Below, one piece after another: positions 8,465-17,810 of a stretch of DNA of 54,648 nt. The stretch covers positions 1 through 54,648 of the IMG/VR virus record IMGVR_UViG_3300025433_000326; one strand, given 5' to 3'. Origin of the DNA: a virus. The translations under genes and the position numbers were made by a program. How positions within the stretch are numbered: position 1 is the stretch's first letter; each line of letters starts with the position of its first letter. The notes under the pieces were generated by a model. It made no database searches and was not told the DNA's origin. It was given only the letters and a program-made list of their open reading frames with translations.

Positions 8465-11400
8465 AACATCCCCTCCCGCTCCCTGGTGACGAATACCTGG
8501 CCGAGCTGCTGGGATGGACGCCAGAGCAACTGCTGCAATACCAAACCGAACGCTGGCAGGCGGCGGCACAAGCTCCCGCGCCCCTGGTGGTCTGCGAGCC
8601 GATCTCAGGAACACTGGCGGTCATCTCGTTGGTGACCACAATTCTGTCGGTCGGCTACACCCTGCTCAGCCTGCTGCTGGCTCCAAAGCAGCGGCGGCCT
8701 GGAGAGATCAGGAGCACCCAGCGGCAGGGCGACACGATCAGCGACAGCGGCCGGTACTCTCCACGCCCTGGCTTTGATTCAACCCAGGAGGTCGCCAGGC
8801 TCGGCACTGTGATTCCCGTCACGTTCGCCCGCCGCGAGTTCCTTCCCGCGCTGAATGGACGCCCTGAAGGCTTCTACGGGGGCATTCGGATCAATGCGGG
8901 CCTGGTCTGGTCCCAGATGTTCAGCCTCGGCGGCTCTCAGTTGTTCCGTGGCGTCTACGTGCTGGGGGAGGCGCCGATCGCCAGCGTTGACCCGCAAGGA
9001 TTTGCGCTCGGCAACAACCCGCTGCGCTCCTACGACCTGGGCACGGACGGGGCCAACGAGGCCGCGGCGCGCCTGACGATCTACAGCCGGCCGGGTGGAG
9101 GCCGCATCCTTGGCACCGATCGAGTGGCGGGCCGGCTGGCCTCTGCTGATCTAGGCAATGTAGAGAATGCCGGCGGTGCGGACGTGTTTCAGCTGGGCAG
9201 CCTCGGCAATGCCATATTGCCGGATGCCTGCGCAACAGGCCGGCCCAGCACGTCCACCTCCTTCGGCCTTTACGCCACCGTGGCCAACGGCCTTGGCTAT
9301 CGGGTGAACCCCCAGCTCCGGCCCACGCGAGTGATGACGGCCAAGCCCTCTGGGAATGACGGAGATCAACGGCTTGATCCAACTGACGACGTGGTGGCCC
9401 TGGGCGCGCTCTGGAAAGCTCGGAGCATGTGGAGCGGCCGCAGCGGCATCACCACCACCAGTAGAGGCTGGGTGAGCAATTCCGCCACCCTGGAGATCGG
9501 CGACAGCTTCCTTTATCTCCTGTCGAACACCACCGACGCAAAAACCCAGTTCCAATTCGACGGCTCCCAGACAGACAGCGACCAGAAGCATCGCGAGACA
9601 TTTTCGGACGTGGCTGTGGCAATCAGCAGCCGCCAGCGTTCAGCAGATGACGCCCTGCTTATTGGCGACATCTACAAGGCCGGCAGCTGCCTGGCGGTGC
9701 TGGAAACTCGCACTCCTAGCGCCGATGTTTTTGTGAGCGACGCCGACAACGAGCCGGTAGGAGGTGGCCAGCAGATGGTTTGCCTGTTCCGGGTCATTCG
9801 CGGCGGAATCGTCAACGAGACAACGGACAACGAAATCAATCCATCAACCAGTGGAGGCAGAACAGAGCCGCGGGTGGCGGATGAAAGTGATAATTGGGAT
9901 TGGGCCAGCATTGATCCAGGGCCCCGCTACCCGACCGGCACCAGCCGGGGCCATTTGCATCGCTGCGCCATAGCTGACTTCACCCTGGCTCGCCCTGCCC
10001 AGGTGATTGAGATTGGCTTCCGCAGCACCGTAGGGATTCGCGGCCAGGGCTTCGCCAACGTTCGCCAGATCCCCAGCCTGCGCGAGATCAACAAAAAGGC
10101 GGGCGGTGAGCGAGAGGGGGAAATCCTGGAATCAGGCGACAAGCTTGAAATCTCATCGTTCCAGACCGGCACCCGTTCGTTCAGTGAGGAACGATATTCG
10201 TTCTTTCGTGTTTCGTATCGGGCAGAGGCCGGGGCGACCTTCACTGAATTGCCCACGATCTACGGGGTGCGCGGCCTCACCCAGCAGCCTCAGTACAACT
10301 ATATGCGGCTGCAGATGCCCAGCGCGGCCCGTTGGCAATACCGCATTGAACCGCTCAGTGGCTGGGAGATCCGATCAGGGGCACAGGCTGGGAGCATGGC
10401 GGTTCTGGACGCCCGGCGCAGCGTAATCGAATCTGTGCAGAGCTTTACTGATGGCGCGGTTGCTGTCACCTACACCGGGGAGGCACCGTTTACCCGTTCT
10501 GTCGAGCGCTTTTCCCTCGACTCCATTGAGCCCAACGAACGGAGCTCGCTGGTCGGCTTGGCAACGCAGACCAACAACGATCGCGGGAGGCCTGGGACAT
10601 ATACCAATGCCGTCATCCTGCAGGACGGGGAGGCAACCAACTCGCGAGCCACGGTGGTGGTGCCCACTGATGGCAACTTTGATGATTTGGCAATCACGAT
10701 CACGGAGGCAGGCAACGACTACAACGGCGATGACGCCCTGACCTTGATCAACGGGGACAGCGGGAGCAGCAGTGTGCTCAGCACCCGCTCATTTCAGCTG
10801 GCGCCAACCAGCATCGCCTTCGGATTTGGTGTGCTGAGTGTCCCAGAAAACACGGTTAGACCGCGGACAGGAAGCCGGGTCAGCTTTTCGGGCACTCTCC
10901 CCGCCGAGCTTGAAACGGGCCGCACCTACTGGGTGGGCGCGTTGCTGAGTGGCAATGGGTTCGTTGTCTCAGCGACAGATGGCGGCTCTTTGGTCCTGGT
11001 CGGCCTGGGCGGAAGCAGCAGCGCAATGACCTGCACCCAATGGGTGGATGCGTTCACGCTGACCGCCGCTTCGGCCGGCCCTTTCACGGTGGTGGGAGGC
11101 CCGGCCGTTCCCGCGGTTGACACCCCAATCGAGTTCGACTCGACCGGCACCCTTCCTTCCCCTCTCGTTGCTGATACCGAATACTTTGTTCACAGCGTTG
11201 GCGCTACAACGTTTCTCGTTTCCGCCACCGTTGGCGGTTCATCCATCAGCCTCTCGACGGCCGGCACGGGCGTGATCACCGGCCGGATCAGCAACGCCAC
11301 GAACTGGGTTGGCGCTCCGCTGCTGGGCAAAACGGACATTGGCATTGGCTGGAGCGATGAAGACGCCCTCACCGATAAGTGGGCGAAGGTGGCGGAGGTG

Positions 11401-12630
11401 TTTGTCTACGACGAAATCCAGACCAGCGCATCCGTGGGCCCGGAGCATGAAATCGCCTATGTGAACGTCATCCAGACCAACGCCGTCGCCCCGAGCTACC
11501 GCAACCTGGCCGGGCTGGGCCTCTCCATCCGCAGCTCCCTCGAGTTCAGCTCTGTTGGCCAGTTCTCTGCGCAGCTGCTCGGCGGGCACAGCGCTGAGCG
11601 CTACCTCGAAGAAACAGCTGGGCCCAGCCATCTGCTGCCAGATGCGTTTCGCACTCTTGCGTTAAGCCCTGATTTTGGCGGCGGCCTGGAGGTTGCCCCT
11701 GATCAGATCAACGAGCCCAGCTCTGTGGTGGCCGCTCAATGGTGCTTCGATCGCCGCTACTTCTTCGATGGCACCCTGGGCACCCCAGAGAACCTGAGAG
11801 GGTGGGCAGCTGAGCAGGCCCCGTTGCATCTGCTCGCCTTCTATGAGCTCAATGGCCAGTTCTATTGGAAGCCAGCGATCACCTGGGACCCGGTGCCAAT
11901 CGTTGACCTGTTCACGGCGGCGAACATCAAGCCCGGCAGCTTCAAATCAACAACCAGCGACGACGACCAGCGCCGCCCGATCCAGGTTTCAGGCGCCTAC
12001 CGCGATGAACGGGCCAACGATGACATCCAGGCGCCGGGCATGTTTGCCACAGCGCGAGAGATCACGATCCGGGAGGCCTCCGGCAGCGACAGCGACCCGA
12101 TCGAGCCGCTCGACATCACCGACAGCTGCACCAACCGGTGGCACCTGCTCGACGCAATGAAGTTCTTGATCCGCTGGCGCCGGCTGGTGGGTGATCCGAT
12201 CAGCTTCGAGACAAATTACTCTGGCCTGCTCCGCCCTATCAGCCCAGAAGACCATATCGCCGTGGCTTACGACGAAGTGCTCGATGAGCTCTATTCCAAC
12301 GGCGCCGTGTTGGCAGATGGAACGCTGATCGCCACCGAACCACTGGCGGATGGATCCTACGAAGTGCTGGCATGGGACGGGATCACGCTGCCAGGCCCCA
12401 CGATCCAAACCCTCACCGTTACCGACCAAGGGAAGACCGGCTCACCGGTGGGCATCAACTGGACCCGCACCGCGCCGCCCCAGGTGCGAACCTACCGGGT
12501 AATGCGGGTGTCTCCCACGGATGACGGCCGCCTGCGGATCGAGGCCCTGCTGATGCCCACCGATGATGAAGGGCGCCTGCTGATCTCCCTAGATTGGGAC
12601 GATGAAGATGCCTGGGTGATTCGAGGCTGA
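8461..12630 (+). CDS. Tail tip / host specificity protein, J-like
   Basis: A 1389-residue protein; I chose ATG 8461 for the ATGA overlap with the previous stop. An N-terminal hydrophobic segment (ISGTLAVISLVTTILSVGYT) is followed by a baseplate-hub-like region (SLGGSQLFRGVYVLGEA), repeated beta modules at about 780-960, and a C-terminal region with WDPVPIVDLF. Size, position and the LFRGVYVLG signature match the tail tip attachment proteins of lambda-like phages, which form the central hub and contact the host. Confidence 0.8.
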   Translation: MKHPLPLPGDEYLAELLGWTPEQLLQYQTERWQAAAQAPAPLVVCEPISGTLAVISLVTTILSVGYTLLSLLLAPKQRRPGEIRSTQRQGDTISDSGRYSPRPGFDSTQEVARLGTVIPVTFARREFLPALNGRPEGFYGGIRINAGLVWSQMFSLGGSQLFRGVYVLGEAPIASVDPQGFALGNNPLRSYDLGTDGANEAAARLTIYSRPGGGRILGTDRVAGRLASADLGNVENAGGADVFQLGSLGNAILPDACATGRPSTSTSFGLYATVANGLGYRVNPQLRPTRVMTAKPSGNDGDQRLDPTDDVVALGALWKARSMWSGRSGITTTSRGWVSNSATLEIGDSFLYLLSNTTDAKTQFQFDGSQTDSDQKHRETFSDVAVAISSRQRSADDALLIGDIYKAGSCLAVLETRTPSADVFVSDADNEPVGGGQQMVCLFRVIRGGIVNETTDNEINPSTSGGRTEPRVADESDNWDWASIDPGPRYPTGTSRGHLHRCAIADFTLARPAQVIEIGFRSTVGIRGQGFANVRQIPSLREINKKAGGEREGEILESGDKLEISSFQTGTRSFSEERYSFFRVSYRAEAGATFTELPTIYGVRGLTQQPQYNYMRLQMPSAARWQYRIEPLSGWEIRSGAQAGSMAVLDARRSVIESVQSFTDGAVAVTYTGEAPFTRSVERFSLDSIEPNERSSLVGLATQTNNDRGRPGTYTNAVILQDGEATNSRATVVVPTDGNFDDLAITITEAGNDYNGDDALTLINGDSGSSSVLSTRSFQLAPTSIAFGFGVLSVPENTVRPRTGSRVSFSGTLPAELETGRTYWVGALLSGNGFVVSATDGGSLVLVGLGGSSSAMTCTQWVDAFTLTAASAGPFTVVGGPAVPAVDTPIEFDSTGTLPSPLVADTEYFVHSVGATTFLVSATVGGSSISLSTAGTGVITGRISNATNWVGAPLLGKTDIGIGWSDEDALTDKWAKVAEVFVYDEIQTSASVGPEHEIAYVNVIQTNAVAPSYRNLAGLGLSIRSSLEFSSVGQFSAQLLGGHSAERYLEETAGPSHLLPDAFRTLALSPDFGGGLEVAPDQINEPSSVVAAQWCFDRRYFFDGTLGTPENLRGWAAEQAPLHLLAFYELNGQFYWKPAITWDPVPIVDLFTAANIKPGSFKSTTSDDDQRRPIQVSGAYRDERANDDIQAPGMFATAREITIREASGSDSDPIEPLDITDSCTNRWHLLDAMKFLIRWRRLVGDPISFETNYSGLLRPISPEDHIAVAYDEVLDELYSNGAVLADGTLIATEPLADGSYEVLAWDGITLPGPTIQTLTVTDQGKTGSPVGINWTRTAPPQVRTYRVMRVSPTDDGRLRIEALLMPTDDEGRLLISLDWDDEDAWVIRG

Positions 12631-13049
12631 TGGCGATCGATTTCCCTGCTGTCGAACCCACCCGCTTTGGGTTCCTGATGCCTCGCCATCCGGTCACCAG
12701 CAGCGGAAGCGAGAACGGCATTCAGGATCAACGGCTCTGGGCCAGTGTGGCGAGCGGCGCCCAGCTCGATCTTGAGTTTGGGAACATCAGAACAGCAACG
12801 GCTCAGCTGATCCTGGCCACCTTCAACAGCAGCCTGTCTGGCGTGTTGCCGCTCACCTTGCCGGCGATCCTGTTTGCTGGCATCGGTCCAGAAGAGGTGA
12901 CCTTCATTGAAAGCCTGACCACGGCCGCCGGGCAGAGCTGGTATTGGCCTGTCGGCCAGGGAGCTCCTACCCCGAAGATGTCCCTCACCTACCGCCGCCG
13001 CTGCTCATTGGCCGTGATGCTGGAGGCCAGGCTGCAGAACAGCCCGTAA
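12630..13049 (+). CDS. Putative minor tail protein
   Basis: A 139-residue protein with its ATG overlapping the J-like stop (TGATG). The N-terminus (FPAVEPTRFGFLMPRHPV) resembles small tail proteins carrying an xRPxxPVT motif. Aromatic residues (QSWYWPVG) precede the end. It is a virion component by context, with no precise family. Confidence 0.55.
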   Translation: MAIDFPAVEPTRFGFLMPRHPVTSSGSENGIQDQRLWASVASGAQLDLEFGNIRTATAQLILATFNSSLSGVLPLTLPAILFAGIGPEEVTFIESLTTAAGQSWYWPVGQGAPTPKMSLTYRRRCSLAVMLEARLQNSP

Positions 13050-13098
13050 GGCTTCACCGGGGCCCTAGCTTGCTCTTAGCAGGGTGACAGGGCTACGG

Positions 13099-13497
13099 AT
13101 GGGCGTTCGCAATACCACCAAGTCCGATGTCTATTACAACGGGCAGCTGGTCGGGAAGCTCACCGATGCGTCTGTAAGCGTCAGCCGGGACAACCTCCCC
13201 ACCACTGGAGTGGGTCAGCAGGCGGCCACCTCCGCCAAGGGCCTGCGCGAAAGCCAGGTCAGTTGCACCTTCATCTACGACCCGGACAACAGCGCAGGGG
13301 TGGCCCTGGCTAACTCCATCTGGAACGATGATGAGGAGGTAGAGACGCTCCGAATCGTCACGCAGCGCGGCAACACTCGCGCCGACTTCACCATGGAGGT
13401 GATCAGCGTCAGCCTCGGCACACCGGTGCGAGTGCGCGAGCTCATCAACTGCTCCATGCAGCTCGCTGTTCAAGGTGATTTGAGCGGGAGGTTCTGA
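13099..13497 (+). CDS. Putative tail tube-like protein
   Basis: A 132-residue beta-rich protein. ATG 13099 has an AGGG seven bases upstream; a GTG at 13084 would add five residues but has no spaced ribosome site. The pattern VYYNGQLVGKLTDASVSVS followed by a charged loop and IVTQRGNTRADFTMEV resembles tail tube or tail terminator folds. The 50 bases upstream contain no clear promoter. Confidence 0.5.
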   Translation: MGVRNTTKSDVYYNGQLVGKLTDASVSVSRDNLPTTGVGQQAATSAKGLRESQVSCTFIYDPDNSAGVALANSIWNDDEEVETLRIVTQRGNTRADFTMEVISVSLGTPVRVRELINCSMQLAVQGDLSGRF

Positions 13498-13500
13498 TCG

Positions 13501-14583
13501 GTGGCCATTGACGGCGAGATTGGCACCGTCCAGTTCTCTCGGACCTGGCCCGAGCCGGTCCTAATCACTGATGAAGCCATCACCGCACCCGGCGCCATCG
13601 TGCGCCTGAGGATGGACGCGGAAGGCTTCTGGAACGGCGATCACGTCCTGCTTTCTTCACCCCTCGGCCTCCCGTTCGATGTCTCCGGCACTGGGTATGC
13701 CAACACCCCGGATGGCCACACCTTCTGGGGCACCGCAGGGGGCCCCGCTGGGCCCGCCACCCTGCACCGGACAGATGACACCGGCCCATTCTGGAGCGAT
13801 GACGACGCCGATCCCTTCTGGGAGGATGCCAGCACCACCGGCCTGACCACCCAGCTGGGCGCCTACATCCATCGCAATGACCTGGAGCAGGCCACCTTCT
13901 ACAGCCTGGAGGCGCCCGCCGTGAACGGCGAGGCCCTGGGTCGAATCCCGCTGTTCCCTGTCGGCTTTGATGCCATGGTGATCAGCGTGTTTGCCACTGC
14001 ACCCGGTTACCAGAGCGATCTACTGCAGGCCGCGGCATCCGTAGAGCGCCCTGAGTGGAGAGAGTCACTGCTCAGCGACCTGATTGCCTTGCCGGCCTCT
14101 GTCAAAGAAGCTGCGGCAGAAGCCGACACCCGCGGGTGGAAGGTGATGGCGGATCTGAGCGGTTGGGATCTGGAAACGGATTGCGGGGCCCTGGATCAAG
14201 CGGCGATCGGCGAAGCGTTTGGATCGGTGGCCGTCAGCCAATTAAGCGGTGCCGGGAGCTTCATGGGCGAGGTGTCCAACACCTACGCCCCTGGCATCAC
14301 AGTGGCCGCCAAGATGCTGCACCTGCAGCTCCTGACCCAGCAGGGCGCATCGGCCACCGTGCGCTTCCTGGTGGCCGATGGCGGCCGCGGACACAGCAAT
14401 GGCGTCTGCTTCATCAAGGAAGAGTGCTTATTTTATGAAATGGACGTGCTGCTGACGAATGTTCGCCTGAGCACTCAGACAGGAGACACCAAAAAGGTGC
14501 GCGGACAATTTGCCAGCATTGGTGGAATCCGCTTTGTTGTCGCTGATCGGAGCCATCCTTTGGCGATAGCGAGCTTGGCCTAG
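13501..14583 (+). CDS. Phage structural protein, unknown role
   Basis: A 360-residue protein from a GTG three bases after the previous stop. An unusual Asp/Trp/Phe-rich loop (FWSDDDADPFWEDA, about 97-110) could bind calcium. The last third has the mixed beta pattern of baseplate or fibre-base proteins. It lies between tail tube-like and spike genes and is probably part of the distal tail. No family is recognised. Confidence 0.5.
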   Translation: MAIDGEIGTVQFSRTWPEPVLITDEAITAPGAIVRLRMDAEGFWNGDHVLLSSPLGLPFDVSGTGYANTPDGHTFWGTAGGPAGPATLHRTDDTGPFWSDDDADPFWEDASTTGLTTQLGAYIHRNDLEQATFYSLEAPAVNGEALGRIPLFPVGFDAMVISVFATAPGYQSDLLQAAASVERPEWRESLLSDLIALPASVKEAAAEADTRGWKVMADLSGWDLETDCGALDQAAIGEAFGSVAVSQLSGAGSFMGEVSNTYAPGITVAAKMLHLQLLTQQGASATVRFLVADGGRGHSNGVCFIKEECLFYEMDVLLTNVRLSTQTGDTKKVRGQFASIGGIRFVVADRSHPLAIASLA

Positions 14584-14606
14584 CCTGAAGTCAACAGCAA
14601 CAGGTC

Positions 14607-17600
14607 ATGGCCCGGATCAGTCTGGCGAACGCCGCATCGGGGATTCTCAACGCTTTTGGCCCCAGCGGTCAGGCCAGGGCAAAACCCCAACTTGCAGCGA
14701 TGGCGGATCTGCTGCGCCAGCTCGTTGGAGATGCGAACGTCGCGCCGGGTTCAGGGGAATCGATAGACCCGTTGCAGGCCCCCTTCACCCTTTACGTCAA
14801 CCCGTTCATCGGAAGTGATCAGTTTGTAGCTGGCTATTACAACAGCTTCGAGACTACGGGCACTGATCAGCAGATCATTGACCAGAAGCTGAAGAGGATC
14901 AGCAACCAGCAGATGACCTGCGGCTACAGCGCGCACCGGCCATTCCGCACCATCAACCGAGCGCTGCTGGAAGCTGTCATTATCACCTCCAGGAGTTACT
15001 ACACGTTCGCATCGGCTGCCGCGCAGGTTGATTGCGTTCGTGTGTGCCTGTCTGATGCACAGCACCTTTATTACACAGAACCGCCAACTGGTACGCCCAC
15101 GGTTTGGACTGATGGCTACACGCCTACGAAAGCCGATCTGATCAATTTCAACCCAGCTGGTGGGGGCGTTATCGCACCTCGATACACGTCAATTTCAGGC
15201 AACGACTACCGCAAGTGTGTCATCCGACCCTCCTGGACGCCGCCGGCTGCTGACCTGGCTGCCGATTACTCCAATGCTGTGGCATTGCTGCAGGTTACCA
15301 CCAGCGCCTACTTCCGTGAGATCACGTTCCAGGACAAACTGGGGCAGAACGAATCCGATCACCTTGCTTATTGCTCTGGCCCGGCAAGCGCCGCCGCCCT
15401 AGATGCCCTCTACGCCAAGGCCCTAGCAGCGTTCGGCACCGTGGCCGATCTGAACCCGGCGCTGGTGGTAACCCGCCCAACCGAATACGAAACCGTGGGA
15501 CCATTCCCCGGCAACCCACAGCTGTCATGGGACACTGTTGTGGGGGCAAGTCCTTATATCTTGAACTGCGCCAATCGCTCTCAGTGGGGCCGTGGCGGAG
15601 TGCTTTGGGATGGCGCCAAGTTGGGTGGCCTGAAATCGTTTGTCACCGCTCAGTTCACCAATACGAGCGAACAGAACGACGTCAATTCCTGGGAGGTTTA
15701 TAACGGCAGCAACTGGGTAACTCCAGCGGATTACGACGCCCTGATTGCGGCTGATCCCAATGATACCCGCGCCAAGTTTGCTCGTAGTTCCCGGCACATA
15801 ACCTGCATCAATGATGGCTTTGTTCAGGAAGTCAGCATCTTCGCTATTGGCACCAACTACCACAACCTTGTTGATACTGGCGGGGAGATCACCAGCTCTA
15901 ACGGAAACAACACGTTTGGTGGTTGTGGGGCGTTGGCAACTGGCTATAAGTCTGCCGCCTTCCCGCAAGATAAGAACTGGGACACAAGTGCAGTATCAGT
16001 ACCGCTGACGCCTTCAGTCAAGACCAACAACATCCGCCGGATCTTTATCGGGACTGTTTCGGAGGTTTATACTGACGATGGCGGTCTGATACTGGAGGGG
16101 CCGGCTGATATTACATCACTTGAGGCGTCAGGCTATAGCCTCGCCCCTGGCACTCAAATATGGTGCGAAACCCCTGCGGATCTCACTGATCCAGTCAGGG
16201 CTACGCTGAATGGATCGCCGTTCAACCCGGCTTTCCCTGACACCATCGGCTTTGTTACAGGCGGTGGCAACAACTTCCCAGCCGATGGCGTGGGCATGGT
16301 TGGGCGACGTGTCTATGTGCGCCGCCTGGTAGACATCAGGGCCACAAGCGAACGCCGCGCTGAATTGGTACTAGGCAATACTGCCAACAGCCGCATCCCT
16401 GAAACCAATTTTGTCCTGCAAACTGACCCGTCCAGGACGGGAGCAGGGGCACTGTTTAATGCCACAACTGAAGTTCTGACTTGCTACAGCTCAAGCAAGA
16501 CATTCCTTTCGGGGATTGACCTAGCCGTCCGCGTTGTTGTCCAGCAGGGCTCTTACGCCGCCAACTACGCCAACGGCGGATATTACAGGGCTGGGCAGAT
16601 AGTCTCCTACGCCAACAAAAAGTGGATGGCCCTGCTGGATGGCTACTCCGTAGGCACTCCACCGCCAGAAGACCGGTGGGGGCAAACGCATGTCCACACG
16701 CAATCAGGCTTCATCCCCGAGGGCATTGCTGGCGCCGAGGGTTTTCCGATCGTATTCGACACCGACACCGACACAGCAGTTATCAGCACCACTTTGGGAA
16801 TCAATTGGGGAACGATTTTCACTAGCTCCGGCTCTGTCCGTGATCAATACCGCTCCGGCCCTGACTATCTCGGCCTCCATGCCTTCCTGCGGGCGCTGGG
16901 CTTCAGCGATGCCAACGCCCACACCGCGCTCCTGCCCCGCGTGGAGGCTGATCGGCAGCTTGATCCGACCTCGGCCACCGACTTTCCCACGGCCCCATCT
17001 GGAGGGGCTGCTACAGGCCGCGCCAATTGGCCGCTGGAGTTCCGCCGCCCGAGCACATTGCGTCTCAGCAACCATACCTGGGAGTGGTCTGGATGGGGAA
17101 ATTATAGCAAAGCCTTGCCTATTGCGCAGAAGCCGCTATCAGCGCAAAACAGGTTTTCTTACTACTTCACCAACACCGCAGGGGGCCGTGTAGTACCCGC
17201 CGGAGAAAATGAAGATGGTTACAGGGTATCCCCCCGAGGACTGGAGAACATTCAGACTGGGGCGATCCTTGCGGTTAATGACATTCAAGGTGGGCCGCTG
17301 GATGCTCCGCTTGCATTTGACCCGAATCCAACATTTGGCAATTTAACCGTCACAAATAGCCTTGACATCAGGGGGGCCACTTTCCTGACTGATGATGGCC
17401 CATACCTACCTGTTATTGGTGATGCGACCGCTGAAGTGAGGCTGCGCAGGCTAGGGATAAACGCAGATGATGACCCCGATTTTGATCTGTTCCTGAATGG
17501 CTCCGCCAGGGGCAATGTTGTTGACCTCGGAAGTGGTACTGCAATCAACTGCCAACTGGGTAACTATTTCACCCGAGCCATGGCTGGCAACCTGACCTTT

Positions 17601-17810
17601 ACGTTTGTCAATCCACCAGCTGTTGGTCGATTCTCTTTTAGCCTCCATATTGTCTATACAAGCGGTACTCTCACGTTCCCTGCGAGCTTGCGCCACGTAT
17701 TCGACATCTTGCCAGACCTAATAGCAGGTCAAACCTACTTGTTCGTTATCAGCACCATTGACGGCGGCACCCGCTGGCTTTGTGACACCCGTAACTGGCC
17801 GACAGCATGA
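14607..17810 (+). CDS. Large tail spike/fibre protein
   Basis: A 1067-residue protein. Residues 58-150 (FTLYVNPFIGSDQF ... CGYSAHRPFRTINRALLEA) carry the N-terminal motif seen in cyanophage spikes, where a right-handed beta-helix usually follows, with repeated short turns over 150-650. Motifs such as VYVRRLVDIR and WGQTHVHTQSGF lie further on. The C-terminus is compact and beta-rich. It probably binds, and perhaps cuts, a surface polysaccharide. Its stop overlaps the next ATG by four bases. Confidence 0.75.
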   Translation: MARISLANAASGILNAFGPSGQARAKPQLAAMADLLRQLVGDANVAPGSGESIDPLQAPFTLYVNPFIGSDQFVAGYYNSFETTGTDQQIIDQKLKRISNQQMTCGYSAHRPFRTINRALLEAVIITSRSYYTFASAAAQVDCVRVCLSDAQHLYYTEPPTGTPTVWTDGYTPTKADLINFNPAGGGVIAPRYTSISGNDYRKCVIRPSWTPPAADLAADYSNAVALLQVTTSAYFREITFQDKLGQNESDHLAYCSGPASAAALDALYAKALAAFGTVADLNPALVVTRPTEYETVGPFPGNPQLSWDTVVGASPYILNCANRSQWGRGGVLWDGAKLGGLKSFVTAQFTNTSEQNDVNSWEVYNGSNWVTPADYDALIAADPNDTRAKFARSSRHITCINDGFVQEVSIFAIGTNYHNLVDTGGEITSSNGNNTFGGCGALATGYKSAAFPQDKNWDTSAVSVPLTPSVKTNNIRRIFIGTVSEVYTDDGGLILEGPADITSLEASGYSLAPGTQIWCETPADLTDPVRATLNGSPFNPAFPDTIGFVTGGGNNFPADGVGMVGRRVYVRRLVDIRATSERRAELVLGNTANSRIPETNFVLQTDPSRTGAGALFNATTEVLTCYSSSKTFLSGIDLAVRVVVQQGSYAANYANGGYYRAGQIVSYANKKWMALLDGYSVGTPPPEDRWGQTHVHTQSGFIPEGIAGAEGFPIVFDTDTDTAVISTTLGINWGTIFTSSGSVRDQYRSGPDYLGLHAFLRALGFSDANAHTALLPRVEADRQLDPTSATDFPTAPSGGAATGRANWPLEFRRPSTLRLSNHTWEWSGWGNYSKALPIAQKPLSAQNRFSYYFTNTAGGRVVPAGENEDGYRVSPRGLENIQTGAILAVNDIQGGPLDAPLAFDPNPTFGNLTVTNSLDIRGATFLTDDGPYLPVIGDATAEVRLRRLGINADDDPDFDLFLNGSARGNVVDLGSGTAINCQLGNYFTRAMAGNLTFTFVNPPAVGRFSFSLHIVYTSGTLTFPASLRHVFDILPDLIAGQTYLFVISTIDGGTRWLCDTRNWPTA